Part shown: positions 34,906 through 43,826 of the stretch, piece by piece
Numbering within the stretch: the first letter of the stretch is position 1
Layout: the number at the start of each line of letters is the position of its first letter
The notes under the pieces: generated by a model
What the model saw: only the letters and a program-made list of their open reading frames with translations
Told to the model about the DNA's origin: nothing
The model's database searches: none
Source: Bradyrhizobium erythrophlei
GTDB taxonomy: Bacteria; Pseudomonadota; Alphaproteobacteria; Rhizobiales; Xanthobacteraceae
Assembly: GCF_900129425.1 (NCBI RefSeq)
Contig: NZ_LT670817.1
Span: forward strand, 124,001 to 188,000
Direction: 5' to 3'
Length of the DNA stretch: 64,000 bases
Made by a program: the position numbers and the translations under genes

Positions 34906-36120
34906 TTGGGCGCGACTGAGAAATCGGAGCGTTTGGCTCGAGGAGAAGTTTCCAATATCCGTTCACTCCGCGACTTCATGCCGCTGATCGTTCTGCTTGC
35001 CGTCACCTTGGCCGGCTGCGGCGACAAGACGCCGCAGCCGGCCGCGGCAGCTCCTGCCCCCGTTACCGTCGCCCAGCCAACCAAACGCACCGTCACCGAT
35101 TGGGACGAATTCACCGGGCGGTTCGAGGCGGTCGAGGAGGTTCAGGTTCGCGCCCGCGTCGGCGGCTTCGTCACCAGCGTTGAATTTCGCGACGGCGCGT
35201 TCGTCAATACCGGCGATCTCCTCTATGTCATCGATTCCCGTCCCTTTGAAGCGGTCGCCGAGCAGGCCAACGGCCAGCTCTCGGATGCGCGCGCCAAGGC
35301 CGAACTCGGAAAGCGCGAACTGGACCGCGCCCTGACCTTGAATCAGACCCAGGCGGTCGCCGACTCCATCGTCGATCAGCGCCGCCAGACGCTGCAGGCG
35401 GCCCATGCGGCGATATTGCAGGCGGAAGGCGCGCTGAAGGCGGCCCAGCTCAATATCGAATTTTCCCACGTCGTTGCCCCGATCGGCGGCAGGGTCAGCC
35501 GCCATCTCGTCAGCGTCGGCAATCTCGTGCAGGGCAGCGACGGCGGCGGGGCCGCGACGCTTCTGACCTCGATCGTCTCGCTCGACCCGATCTACATCTA
35601 CTTCGACATGGACGAAGCGACCTACCTGAAGAACAACCGGCTCTATTTCGAGGGCAAGCGCCCGAGTTCGCGCGACACCCCAAATCCGGTGCAGGTGGCG
35701 TTGACCGGCGAAACCAAGCCGTCGCACGACGGCAAGGTGGATTTCCTCGACAACCGGCTGGATGTCTCGACCGGTACGCTGCGCGGGCGGGCGATCATCC
35801 CGAACAAGGACTTTTCCATCCTGCCCGGGCAGTTCGGCCGGGTGCGGTTGATCGGCAGTTTGCCTTACGAAGCGTTGCTGTTGCCGGATACGGCCATCGC
35901 CACCGACCAATCGCGCAAGATCGTTTTCGTGGTCAAGGACGACGATACTGTGGAGGCAAGGCCGGTCGTGCTCGGTCCGCTCGACGAAGGGTTGCGCGTG
36001 ATCCGCGAGGGCCTGAAGCCGGAAGACCGCGTGATTGTCGATGGCCTGCAGCGCGCCCGCGTCGGGGCCAAGGTCAGTCCGCATGCCGCCGCAGCCGCTC
36101 CCGCCGGTAGCAAGACATGA
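34906..36120 (+). CDS. RND efflux periplasmic adaptor (membrane fusion) lipoprotein
   Basis: 404 residues from TTG 34906. The lipobox 'VTLAGC' gives a likely lipid-anchored Cys; barrel-sandwich halves 'VRARVGGFVTSVEFRDGAFV' and 'IEFSHVVAPIGGRVSRHLVS' flank a helical hairpin; beta-barrel and membrane-proximal domains follow. It links the inner-membrane pump to an outer-membrane channel encoded elsewhere. Start: TTG at 34906 has GAGGAG six bases upstream and supplies the Arg residues ('RSLRDF') a signal peptide needs; the ATG at 34978 has no ribosome site and leaves no basic n-region. The stop overlaps the pump start (ATGA). Confidence 0.88.
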   Translation: MGATEKSERLARGEVSNIRSLRDFMPLIVLLAVTLAGCGDKTPQPAAAAPAPVTVAQPTKRTVTDWDEFTGRFEAVEEVQVRARVGGFVTSVEFRDGAFVNTGDLLYVIDSRPFEAVAEQANGQLSDARAKAELGKRELDRALTLNQTQAVADSIVDQRRQTLQAAHAAILQAEGALKAAQLNIEFSHVVAPIGGRVSRHLVSVGNLVQGSDGGGAATLLTSIVSLDPIYIYFDMDEATYLKNNRLYFEGKRPSSRDTPNPVQVALTGETKPSHDGKVDFLDNRLDVSTGTLRGRAIIPNKDFSILPGQFGRVRLIGSLPYEALLLPDTAIATDQSRKIVFVVKDDDTVEARPVVLGPLDEGLRVIREGLKPEDRVIVDGLQRARVGAKVSPHAAAAAPAGSKT

Positions 36121-39100
36121 ATCTCGGCCGGCTTTCCATCAACCAGCCGATTCTAGCGATGGTGCTGTCGATCGTGCTGCTGATCGTCGGCGCGCTCGCC
36201 TACACCACGCTGCCGGTCGCGGAATATCCCCAAGTGGTTCCGCCGACTGTCGTGATCACCACGCAATATCCCGGCGCCTCCGCGCAAACCGTTTCCGACA
36301 CCGTGGCGGCGCCGATCGAGCAGCAGATCAACGGCGTCGACGACATGCTGTATCTTTACAGCCAGGCGACCTCGAACGGCCAGCTCACGATCACCGTCAC
36401 GTTCAAGCTCGGCACCGATCTCGACAAGGCCCAGGTGCTGGTTCAGAACCGGGTCGCCATCGCGCAGCCGCAGCTGCCGGACGAGGTTCAGCGCAACGGC
36501 GTGGTGACGCGCAAGAACAGCCCGGACATATTGATGGTCGTGTTCATGCTGTCTCCCGACGACAGCTTCGACCAGCTCTACATCAGCAATTATGCATTGC
36601 TGCAGGTCCGCGACCAGTTGCTCCGGCTCGACGGGATCGGCGACATCCAGATTTTCGGCGCGCGCGACTATTCGATGCGGCTGTGGCTCGATCCGGACAA
36701 GATCACGACGCTCGGCATGACCGCCGGCGACGTGCTGGCGGCGATCCGTGCCCAGAATTTGCAGATCACCGGAGGTCAGCTCGCTGCCCCCCCGATCGCC
36801 GACCGGGCATTCCAGCCAAACCTCACCTTTACCGGCCGCCTGAAGGATCCGCAGCAGTTCGAAGACATCCTCGTCAAGGCCGGCGCAGACGGCCGCACCG
36901 TACGGCTGCGCGATGTCGCCCGGATCGAACTGGGCGCGCTGGACTATACCACCAACAGCTTCCTGCTGCGAAAGACCGCGGTGGCGATGCTGGTGACCCA
37001 GCGCCCCGGCTCGAACGCGCTGGCCACCGCGAAAAATATTTCCGATGCCATGGTCAGGCTCAAGGCCAGCTTTCCCAAAGGGCTCGACTACAACATCGGC
37101 TACAATCCGACCGAGTTCATCGCGCAGTCCGTCAGCGAGCTGATCAAGACGATCTACGAGGCGATGGTTCTCGTCGTCATTGTCGTGCTGGTGTTCCTGC
37201 AGGGCTGGCGTCCTGCGATCATCCCGATCGTGGCGATCCCGGTGTCGCTGATCGGTACTTTCGCAGCGATGGCCGCGCTCGGTTTTGCCATCAACAATCT
37301 GACCCTGTTCGGCCTCGTGCTCGCGGTCGGCATCGTAGTTGACGACGCGATCGTGGTGGTCGAAAACGTCGAGCGGCATCTTCGCGATGGCATGAGCCGG
37401 CGCGATGCGGCGCTCAAGACCATGGAGGAGGTCGGCGGTGCGCTGGTCTCGATCGCGCTGGTGCTATGCGCGGTGTTCGTTCCGACCGCTTTCCTCGGTG
37501 GCATCTCCGGACAGTTTTTTCAGCAGTTCGCGATCACGATAGCGGTGGCGACCGCGATCTCGTGCTTCTGCTCGCTGACGCTTTCGCCCGCGCTGGCGTC
37601 GCAAATCCTGCAGCCGCATGCGGAAAAGCGTCCGCCGGCGAGCTGGAATTTCATCGGGCGCGGATGGGAGAAATTCACCGGAGTCTTCAACCGCAGCTTC
37701 GACCGGCTGTCCCACGGCTATGGCAACGCCGCCGATTTCGTGATCCGGCATTCGGCGGTGATGCTCCTGATCTACGTGGCATTGATCGGCAGCGCCGGAT
37801 GGCTGCTGGTGACGACGTCGCAGGGATTCATTCCAGCCCAGGATCGCGGCTACATCATCGTGTCCGTGCAATTGCCCGGCGCGGCCTCGCTGGCGCGAAC
37901 CACCGAGATCGTCCGCCAGATCGAAAAGATCGCGCTCGACACGCCCGGCATCATTCGCGTGGCGGCGTTCGCCGGGCTGTCCGGCGCGACCCGCACCCAG
38001 GCCAGCAATTCCGCGGCTCTGTTCCCGGTCTTCGAAGAACCGGAAACGCGCTTGAAAAAGGGCTTGTCGGCGGCGAAGATCACGGGTGAGCTCCGCAAGC
38101 GGCTTGCGGCCCTTGAAGGCGCCTTCATCATCGTCATTCCGCCGCCCTCGATTCCCGGCATCGGCACCGGCGGCGGCTTCACCATGCGCATCGAGGACCG
38201 GCAGGGCCGCGGTCCCGAATTTCTGGCGGAGGCGACCGATGAACTTGTCGCCGCGGCCCGCAAGGCGCCGGGGCTGACCTCGGTGTTTTCTCCGTTTTCC
38301 GCGAATACGCCGCAGGTGTTCGTCGACGTCGATCGGATCAAGGCGCAGAAGCTGGGTGTGCCGATCGCCAACGTGACCGAAGCGATCGAGACCTATTTCG
38401 GCTCGGCCTATGTCAACGATTTCAACATTCTCGGCCGCACCTATCACGTCACCGCGCAGGCCGACCTGCGGTTCCGCAAGGAGACCGCCGACCTGGCCCG
38501 GCTGCGCACCCGCAACGCCGCCGGCGACATGGTGCCGCTCGGCAGCGTAGTGGATTTCCGCGATATAGCGGGTCCGGATCGCGTGGCGCGCTACAACCTT
38601 TATCCGTCGTCCGAACTCCAGGGCGACACGCTTCCGGGAACGAGTTCGTCCACCGCGATCGACACTATGAAGCGACTGGCGGATCAGGTATTGCCGAGCG
38701 GCTTCACCTATGAGTGGACCGACCTGTCTTACCAGCAGGTCACCGGCGCCAATGCGGGTCTCTACGTATTTCCGATTTGCGTCCTGTTCGTGTTCCTGGT
38801 GCTGGCGGCGCAATATGGCAGCTGGACCCTGCCGTTCGCCGTCATCCTGATCGTGCCGATGTGCCTGCTCGCCGCCACTGTCGGCGTGCGGATCATGGGA
38901 CAGGACGTCAACATCCTGACCCAGATCGGTTTCGTGGTGCTGGTGGGATTGGCCGCCAAGAATGCAATTTTGATCGTCGAGTTTGCCCGCGACATCGAAG
39001 CCGAGGGCCGCGACCGGTTGGAGGCGGTGATCGAGGCCTGCCGCCTGCGGCTGCGCCCGATCCTGATGACGTCATTCGCCTTCATTCTCGGCGTGCTGCC

Positions 39101-39278
39101 GCTGGTGGTTTCCACCGGCTCGGGATCGGAAATGCGTCAGGCGGTCGGCGTCGCCGTGTTCTTCGGCATGCTCGGCGTGACGCTGTTCGGGCTGGTCTTC
39201 ACACCGATCTTCTACGTGATCGTGCGCAATCTGGCCGACCGGCCACCGTGGCGCCGTAAAAAGCCGGTTTCCGCCTGA
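36117..39278 (+). CDS. RND (HAE1/AcrB-type) multidrug efflux pump
   Basis: 1053 residues, the expected length for AcrB/MexF-type pumps. N-terminal 'INQPILAMVLSIVLLIVGAL', large periplasmic loops, and the proton-relay Asp pair in TM4 'AVGIVVDDAIVVVENVERH'. The second half has 'VLVGLAAKNAILIVEFARDI'. It exports hydrophobic compounds by proton exchange. Translationally coupled to the adaptor. No regulator gene or outer-membrane factor lies beside it. Confidence 0.95.
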   Translation: MNLGRLSINQPILAMVLSIVLLIVGALAYTTLPVAEYPQVVPPTVVITTQYPGASAQTVSDTVAAPIEQQINGVDDMLYLYSQATSNGQLTITVTFKLGTDLDKAQVLVQNRVAIAQPQLPDEVQRNGVVTRKNSPDILMVVFMLSPDDSFDQLYISNYALLQVRDQLLRLDGIGDIQIFGARDYSMRLWLDPDKITTLGMTAGDVLAAIRAQNLQITGGQLAAPPIADRAFQPNLTFTGRLKDPQQFEDILVKAGADGRTVRLRDVARIELGALDYTTNSFLLRKTAVAMLVTQRPGSNALATAKNISDAMVRLKASFPKGLDYNIGYNPTEFIAQSVSELIKTIYEAMVLVVIVVLVFLQGWRPAIIPIVAIPVSLIGTFAAMAALGFAINNLTLFGLVLAVGIVVDDAIVVVENVERHLRDGMSRRDAALKTMEEVGGALVSIALVLCAVFVPTAFLGGISGQFFQQFAITIAVATAISCFCSLTLSPALASQILQPHAEKRPPASWNFIGRGWEKFTGVFNRSFDRLSHGYGNAADFVIRHSAVMLLIYVALIGSAGWLLVTTSQGFIPAQDRGYIIVSVQLPGAASLARTTEIVRQIEKIALDTPGIIRVAAFAGLSGATRTQASNSAALFPVFEEPETRLKKGLSAAKITGELRKRLAALEGAFIIVIPPPSIPGIGTGGGFTMRIEDRQGRGPEFLAEATDELVAAARKAPGLTSVFSPFSANTPQVFVDVDRIKAQKLGVPIANVTEAIETYFGSAYVNDFNILGRTYHVTAQADLRFRKETADLARLRTRNAAGDMVPLGSVVDFRDIAGPDRVARYNLYPSSELQGDTLPGTSSSTAIDTMKRLADQVLPSGFTYEWTDLSYQQVTGANAGLYVFPICVLFVFLVLAAQYGSWTLPFAVILIVPMCLLAATVGVRIMGQDVNILTQIGFVVLVGLAAKNAILIVEFARDIEAEGRDRLEAVIEACRLRLRPILMTSFAFILGVLPLVVSTGSGSEMRQAVGVAVFFGMLGVTLFGLVFTPIFYVIVRNLADRPPWRRKKPVSA

Positions 39279-39405
39279 CACCGGGCAAGCGGTAAGAGCG
39301 CCCGCCGCGCTTGCGATACTATTGGCGTAGTACCCGAAATAGATGGGCAGCCGCAGGGTTATAAAATATCATGCAGGGAACAGCGGAAACCTGGGGGAGA
39401 AAAAT

Positions 39406-40602
39406 ATGAAATCCGGATGGTTGTCGGCTGCCGTTGCGGCATGCGGAATGTTGCTGGCTCCGCCGGCGTTGGCACAGGGCGTCAAGATCGGTATTTTGAA
39501 TGACCAATCGGGCGTCTACGCGGATTACGGCGGCAAATATTCCGTCGAGGCGGCCGGGATGGCGATCGAGGATTTCGGCGGCAGCGTGCTCGGCCAAAAA
39601 ATCGAGATGGTCTCCGCCGACCATCAGAACAAGCCCGATCTCGGCGTCAGCATCGCGCGACGCTGGTACGACGTCGAAGGCGTCGACATGATCACCGAAC
39701 TGACGACGTCGTCGGTCGCGCTGGCGGTGCAGGAGCTGGCGAAGGAAAAAAAGAAAATCGACATCGTGGTCGGCGCTGCGACCTCGCGCATTACCGGCGA
39801 TGCCTGCACGCCCTATGGCTTCCACTGGGCCTACGATACCCACGCGCTCGCGGTCGGTACCGGCGGCGCGCTGGTGGAGGCGGGCGGAAATACCTGGTTC
39901 TTCCTCACCGCCGATTACGCGTTCGGATATGCGCTTGAAAAAGATACCGGCGATCTGGTCAAGGCCAAGGGCGGCAAGGTGCTGGGCTCGGTCCGCGTTC
40001 CCCTGAACTCGTCGGATTTCTCGTCGTTCCTGCTGCAGGCGCAAAGCTCGAAGGCAAAGATCATCGGGCTGGCCAATGCCGGGCTCGACACCACCAACTC
40101 GATCAAGCAGGCGGCGGAATTCGGCATCGTCGCCGGCGGTCAGAAGCTCGCCGGTCTGCTGCTGACGCTGGCTGAAGTGCACGGCCTCGGGCTGCAGGCG
40201 GCGCAAGGTCTCGTGCTGACGGAAGGTTTCTATTGGGACCACGACGACAAGACCCGCGAGTTCTCGGAACGCTTCCTGAAGCGAACCGGCCGGATGCCCA
40301 ACATGATTCAGGCCGGCACTTATTCGGCGACGCTGCAATATCTGAAGGCGGTCAAGGCGGCCGGGACCAAGGATTCCGACGCGGTGGCGAAAAAGCTGAA
40401 GGAACTGCCGGTCGACGACATGTTCGCCCAGGGCGGCAAGGTGCTGCAAAACGGCCGCATGGTGCACGACCTCTATTTGTTCGAGGTCAAGAAGCCGTCG
40501 GAATCCAAGAAACCCTGGGACTACTACAAGCAACTCGCGGTGGTGCCGGGCGACAAGGCATTCCCGACCGCCCAGGACAGCGGCTGTCCGCTGACGAAAT
40601 AG
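39406..40602 (+). CDS. ABC transporter substrate-binding protein (LivJ-like)
   Basis: 398 residues with a Sec signal (1-23, cleavage near 'ALAQG'). Type I periplasmic binding fold: 'VKIGILNDQSGVYADYGGKY', 'IEMVSADHQNKPDLGVSIAR' and 'FFLTADYAFGYALEKD'. It resembles branched-chain amino acid/amide binding proteins, many of which in Bradyrhizobium bind aromatic acids. No permease or ATPase is encoded nearby, so it is an orphan receptor or pairs with a distant transporter. GGGGGAG before the ATG at 39406 fixes the start. Confidence 0.9.
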   Translation: MKSGWLSAAVAACGMLLAPPALAQGVKIGILNDQSGVYADYGGKYSVEAAGMAIEDFGGSVLGQKIEMVSADHQNKPDLGVSIARRWYDVEGVDMITELTTSSVALAVQELAKEKKKIDIVVGAATSRITGDACTPYGFHWAYDTHALAVGTGGALVEAGGNTWFFLTADYAFGYALEKDTGDLVKAKGGKVLGSVRVPLNSSDFSSFLLQAQSSKAKIIGLANAGLDTTNSIKQAAEFGIVAGGQKLAGLLLTLAEVHGLGLQAAQGLVLTEGFYWDHDDKTREFSERFLKRTGRMPNMIQAGTYSATLQYLKAVKAAGTKDSDAVAKKLKELPVDDMFAQGGKVLQNGRMVHDLYLFEVKKPSESKKPWDYYKQLAVVPGDKAFPTAQDSGCPLTK

Positions 40603-40628
40603 CGGCGGCGTCGTTCAAGAAGATGCGT

Positions 40629-40752
40629 GTCGTTCCGGCGAAAGCCGGGACCATACTCCGTCCTGTCTCGTTAGGCCGCTGTGCCAGTGGCCTTTAGCAA
40701 TCTGCATCTGTGGCTGTGGGTCCCGGCTCGCGCGTCGCTTGGCCGGGACGAC
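40629..40752. repeat. Dispersed intergenic repeat, family 5
   Basis: GTCGTTCCGGCGAAAGCCGG at the left and GTCCCGGCTCGCGC...GGCCGGGACGAC at the right are partly self-complementary, with CCTTTAGCAA in the middle. A familiar Bradyrhizobium intergenic type. It lies between convergent genes. Confidence 0.65.
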
Positions 40753-40765
40753 GCCGTGAAGGGGG

Positions 40766-41578
40766 CTATCCCCGTCTCACGCTCGAGCCGCCATCGACCG
40801 GCAACGTCACGCCGGTGATGAAGTTGGCCTCATCGGAAGCCAGGAACAGCGCGGCGTTGGCGACATCCCAGGCGGTGCCCATCTTCTTGCGCAGCGGCAC
40901 CTTGGCGTCGCGCTCGGCCTCGACCTCGGCGCGGCTCTTCCCGAATTCGCGGGCGCGGGTGTCGACCGCCATCGGCGTGTTCATCAGGCCGGGCAGGATG
41001 ACGTTGGCGCGGATACCGTAGGGGGCGTTCTGGTAGGCGAGTTGTTCGGTGAAAGCGACCATCGCTGCCTTGGTAGCCTTGTAGGCGACATAGGGATAGG
41101 TGGTGATGGCGGCCATCGAGGAGATATTGATGATGGCGCCGCTGTTCTGTTGGCGCATGATCGGGATCACGTACTTGGCTGCGAAAATGCAGCTCTTGAG
41201 GTTGATCGCGATACAGCGATCGAGCGCCTCCTCGGCGATGTCGAGCAGTTCGGCGTCGCCGCCGGAGAGGCTGACGCCGACATTGTTGTGCAGGATGTCG
41301 ATGCGGCCCCAGCGGGTATGCGCGTCTGATACCATGGCCTTGAGCTCGGCCTCTTTGGTGACGTCGGCCCTGAAAGCCACCGCCGTGCCACCCTTGGCGC
41401 CGATCATGTCGACCGTCATGTCGACAGTCTCTTGCGCCGATTCGAAGTTGTGATCCACGCACAGCACCTTGGCGCCTTCGCGCGCGAAGGTCAGCGCCGT
41501 GGCGCGGCCGTTGCCCATGCCTTCGCCGGGGCTCTGGCCGGCGCCGACGACGATGGCGATGCGATCTTTCAGGCGCAT
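40766..41578 (-). CDS. Short-chain dehydrogenase/reductase
   Basis: 270 residues. The NAD(P) loop 'VVGAGQSPGEGMGNG' is longer than the usual TGxxxGxG. The 'HNNVG' element (98-102), Ser in 'NISSM' and catalytic Tyr166-Lys170 ('YKATK') are present. C-terminal 'FITGVTLPVDGG' is standard. It reduces or oxidises an unknown alcohol/ketone. One base separates its ATG from the stop of the carboxymuconolactone-decarboxylase-like gene, so the two are one operon. Confidence 0.92.
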   Translation of the reverse strand: MRLKDRIAIVVGAGQSPGEGMGNGRATALTFAREGAKVLCVDHNFESAQETVDMTVDMIGAKGGTAVAFRADVTKEAELKAMVSDAHTRWGRIDILHNNVGVSLSGGDAELLDIAEEALDRCIAINLKSCIFAAKYVIPIMRQQNSGAIINISSMAAITTYPYVAYKATKAAMVAFTEQLAYQNAPYGIRANVILPGLMNTPMAVDTRAREFGKSRAEVEAERDAKVPLRKKMGTAWDVANAALFLASDEANFITGVTLPVDGGSSVRRG

Positions 41579-41579
41579 G

Positions 41580-42134
41580 TCAGTTCACTCCCGGTATCGG
41601 GTACTGCTGCAGTACCTCTTTGTAAGTGGGCTCGTTGTCGATCTTCATGGTGGCGAGCACGCGGACCACGGCGCAATAGAAGGCGATGGTGAGCACCAGA
41701 TCGGTCATGTGTTCGTCGCTGAGTTCCCGCTTGATCGCGGCGAAGGTTGAATCGGACATCGCAAGCTCGCGCACCATCTCGCGCGCGCCCTTCAGGATCG
41801 CGCTCGCCAGCGGCTCGAGCGCGGACGGCTTGCCCTCGGTCTCGGCCATCATGCCGGCGATATCCTGGTCGGTGACGCCGAACTCCTGGCCGATCCTTAC
41901 ATGATGGGTGAATTCGTATTCCGATTTCTCCATCCAGCCCACCTGCAGAATCGCGAGTTCGCGCAGCCGCGGGTCCAGCTTGCTCCTGAAACGGATATAG
42001 CCGCCGATGCCGCTGAACGCCCGCGCCATGTCGGGCGAATTGACCAGCAGCTTGTGCAGGTTGGTATTGCGCTTGAGCATGTCGCGATATTCGGGCGCGA
42101 CCTGATCGGCCTCTAGATAGGGCAGCCGGGCCAT
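41580..42134 (-). CDS. Carboxymuconolactone decarboxylase family protein
   Basis: 184 residues of the AhpD/CMD-like helical family: 'LDPRLRELAILQVGWMEKSE' then 'EFTHHVRIGQEFGVTDQDIA'. It lacks the CxxC of peroxidase-type AhpD, so it is closer to the decarboxylase-like branch of unknown substrate. Such genes often sit beside SDR enzymes in aromatic or alicyclic degradation clusters, as here. Confidence 0.85.
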   Translation of the reverse strand: MARLPYLEADQVAPEYRDMLKRNTNLHKLLVNSPDMARAFSGIGGYIRFRSKLDPRLRELAILQVGWMEKSEYEFTHHVRIGQEFGVTDQDIAGMMAETEGKPSALEPLASAILKGAREMVRELAMSDSTFAAIKRELSDEHMTDLVLTIAFYCAVVRVLATMKIDNEPTYKEVLQQYPIPGVN

Positions 42135-42220
42135 CCTGTTCGTTCTCCCCTGACGTATTCAACGAGCTTGTAATCCCCGCGTCGGCCTTGCGGCGCTGTT
42201 ATGACGACATGCCGCAGCCT

Positions 42221-42613
42221 TCACGCATGAATCAGCCGCCAGACGATCGCGCTCAGCGCCCCGGCCCAAAGAATGATCGCGGCGCTGGCCTGAATGCCGA
42301 AGCCGGTGCCGCGTTTGTTGGCGGCCTGCGAATAACCGGTCAGGTACAGGATGCGACCGGCAATCCAGACCAGGCCAAGCACCGCCGCGATGGGATCGCT
42401 GATGTAAATGGCAAACAGCCAGAGCGAGGGCAGGAAGATCGGCATCCATTCCAGCGTGTTCATCTGCACGCGAAACACCCGCTCAAAATCGGCATTGCCT
42501 GAGATCGCCGGCGCCTTGACGCCGAATGCGACGCGCGCCCGCGCCACCTGAACGCCGGTGAAGAAGTAAAACAGGATGGCCAGGCAGGCGACGAGTGCCG
42601 TGAAGTGATACAT
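42221..42613 (-). CDS. MAPEG-family membrane protein
   Basis: 130 residues with four membrane segments. 'GNADFERVFRVQMNTLEWMP' is the signature MAPEG loop (Arg-x-x-x-N-x-x-E) and 'IAGRILYLTGY' follows, as in microsomal glutathione-transferase-like proteins. AAGGAG lies eight bases before the ATG. The bacterial substrate is unknown. Confidence 0.88.
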   Translation of the reverse strand: MYHFTALVACLAILFYFFTGVQVARARVAFGVKAPAISGNADFERVFRVQMNTLEWMPIFLPSLWLFAIYISDPIAAVLGLVWIAGRILYLTGYSQAANKRGTGFGIQASAAIILWAGALSAIVWRLIHA

Positions 42614-42643
42614 CGAAAGAATCTCCTTTTTAGAAGCAATTTT

Positions 42644-42725
42644 GTCATTCCGGGGCGCGAGTGAAACGAGCGAACCCGGAATCTCGAGATTCCGGACCTG
42701 GTCCTTCGGACCATCCCGGAATGAC
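42644..42725. repeat. Long inverted repeat (family 6), possible terminator
   Basis: GTCATTCCGGGG (42644-42655) pairs with CCCGGAATGAC (42715-42725), with inner GAATCTCGAGATTC palindrome and GGTCCTTCGGACC stem. It lies between the AttH-like gene stop and the MAPEG start and could end the upstream operon. Confidence 0.65.
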
Positions 42726-42737
42726 TCACGTTTGGCC

Positions 42738-43826
42738 TCAATAGCCGGTCATTTCCAGATATCCTACCCCGTGATGGCTGCCCGCAAAACTGATCGGCCC
42801 TTCCCAATAGGGAAAGCTCGTTCCCATCCAGCTCCTGGCATTCAGCGGGACACAGTCGATCGTCAGCCCCAAGCGTGGGATCGCGATGCGCCATGTGGTC
42901 GGGAGTTTGCGTCCTTCGATCCCGGTCAAGCTCCCCGGCGTCATGCTGATCTCGGCGGAGGCGATCTGCTCGGTCTTGCCGTCCGACAAGATCCAGTTGC
43001 CGGAACAGTAATCGTTGCCGTCGCTCTGGCGCAGCCGAAACAGCATGAGCTTTTCGCCCGCGTTCAGATGCAGCGAGAACCAGTCCCATCCGCTTTGGTC
43101 CGACGCCAGCGGCTGGCTGCTCCATTCGCGGTCCATCCAGGCCTGGCCGGTGACCTCGACAGGCTTGTCATCGATGGTGAGGCTGCCCGTCACCTTGAAA
43201 TAAGGCTGGCTATAATAATACGAGGCCTGGCCGCGTTCCGATTTCCGGCTGTAGCCGGCGTCGCCCTGCAGGACGAGCGGACGACCGGCGTCGAGCCGCA
43301 GCGCGTAGGCGAAGTCGGCTCCCGATGCGTTAAGTTCGAGCGGCGCGATGGTGTCGTCGCGCGTGGTGTCGAGCCCGCGCATCTGCCATGAATCGATCCA
43401 GGCTCGAAACGGTTTTGCCTCGACGCCGGCCTGGCCGACCCCGCCCCGGGCGAAGGTTTCGCTGAATCTGTGGGTGTCCGCGCGGGTCACGGCGGCATGG
43501 CCCATCCATATCTGCTGGTTGGCCCAGCCCTCCTGTTGCGCGCCGGGCCGCATGGCCTGGCGAAACAGGGTCCATTGCGCGCCCAGGGCGCCGCCCGTAG
43601 AATCCACGAGGTTCGCGGTTACGTACCACCACTCGATCCGATAGTCCGGGTGCGGACCGTGATCGGCGGGAAAAGTAAAAATCTTGCCGGGAAGGACGGC
43701 CGCGAACCCGTCGGCGGTTTTACCAAGCCCGGCAAAACCCTGCGCCAAAGCGCCCTTGCAGCCGAGGCCGAGAGCTACTGCACCGCTGGTGAAGCCGCGA
43801 CGCGATATCAGAAATTTACCGCTCAT
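42738..43826 (-). CDS. Tat-exported AttH/CrtC-like lipocalin-fold protein
   Basis: 362 residues. Tat signal 'SRRGFTSGAVALGLG' (Arg9-Arg10). The mature part follows the AttH/carotenoid 1,2-hydratase-like pattern: 'FPADHGPHPDYRIEWWYVTA', 'GHAAVTRADTHRFSETFARG', 'VTGQAWMDREWSSQPL' and 'WDWFSLHLNAGEKLMLFRLR'. Homologues form two lipocalin-like halves and are linked to lipid or surface functions. Its start overlaps the permease gene by 11 bases, so it belongs to the ABC unit. True carotenoid hydratase activity is unlikely, as no carotenoid genes are near. Confidence 0.85.
   Translation of the reverse strand: MSGKFLISRRGFTSGAVALGLGCKGALAQGFAGLGKTADGFAAVLPGKIFTFPADHGPHPDYRIEWWYVTANLVDSTGGALGAQWTLFRQAMRPGAQQEGWANQQIWMGHAAVTRADTHRFSETFARGGVGQAGVEAKPFRAWIDSWQMRGLDTTRDDTIAPLELNASGADFAYALRLDAGRPLVLQGDAGYSRKSERGQASYYYSQPYFKVTGSLTIDDKPVEVTGQAWMDREWSSQPLASDQSGWDWFSLHLNAGEKLMLFRLRQSDGNDYCSGNWILSDGKTEQIASAEISMTPGSLTGIEGRKLPTTWRIAIPRLGLTIDCVPLNARSWMGTSFPYWEGPISFAGSHHGVGYLEMTGY

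Noticed and set aside
34906..39278. RND operon as the export machine of the giant adhesin.
   Set aside because: The pump is AcrB-like with a drug-type adaptor; type I adhesins need an ABC exporter and HlyD-type adaptor, which are absent here.
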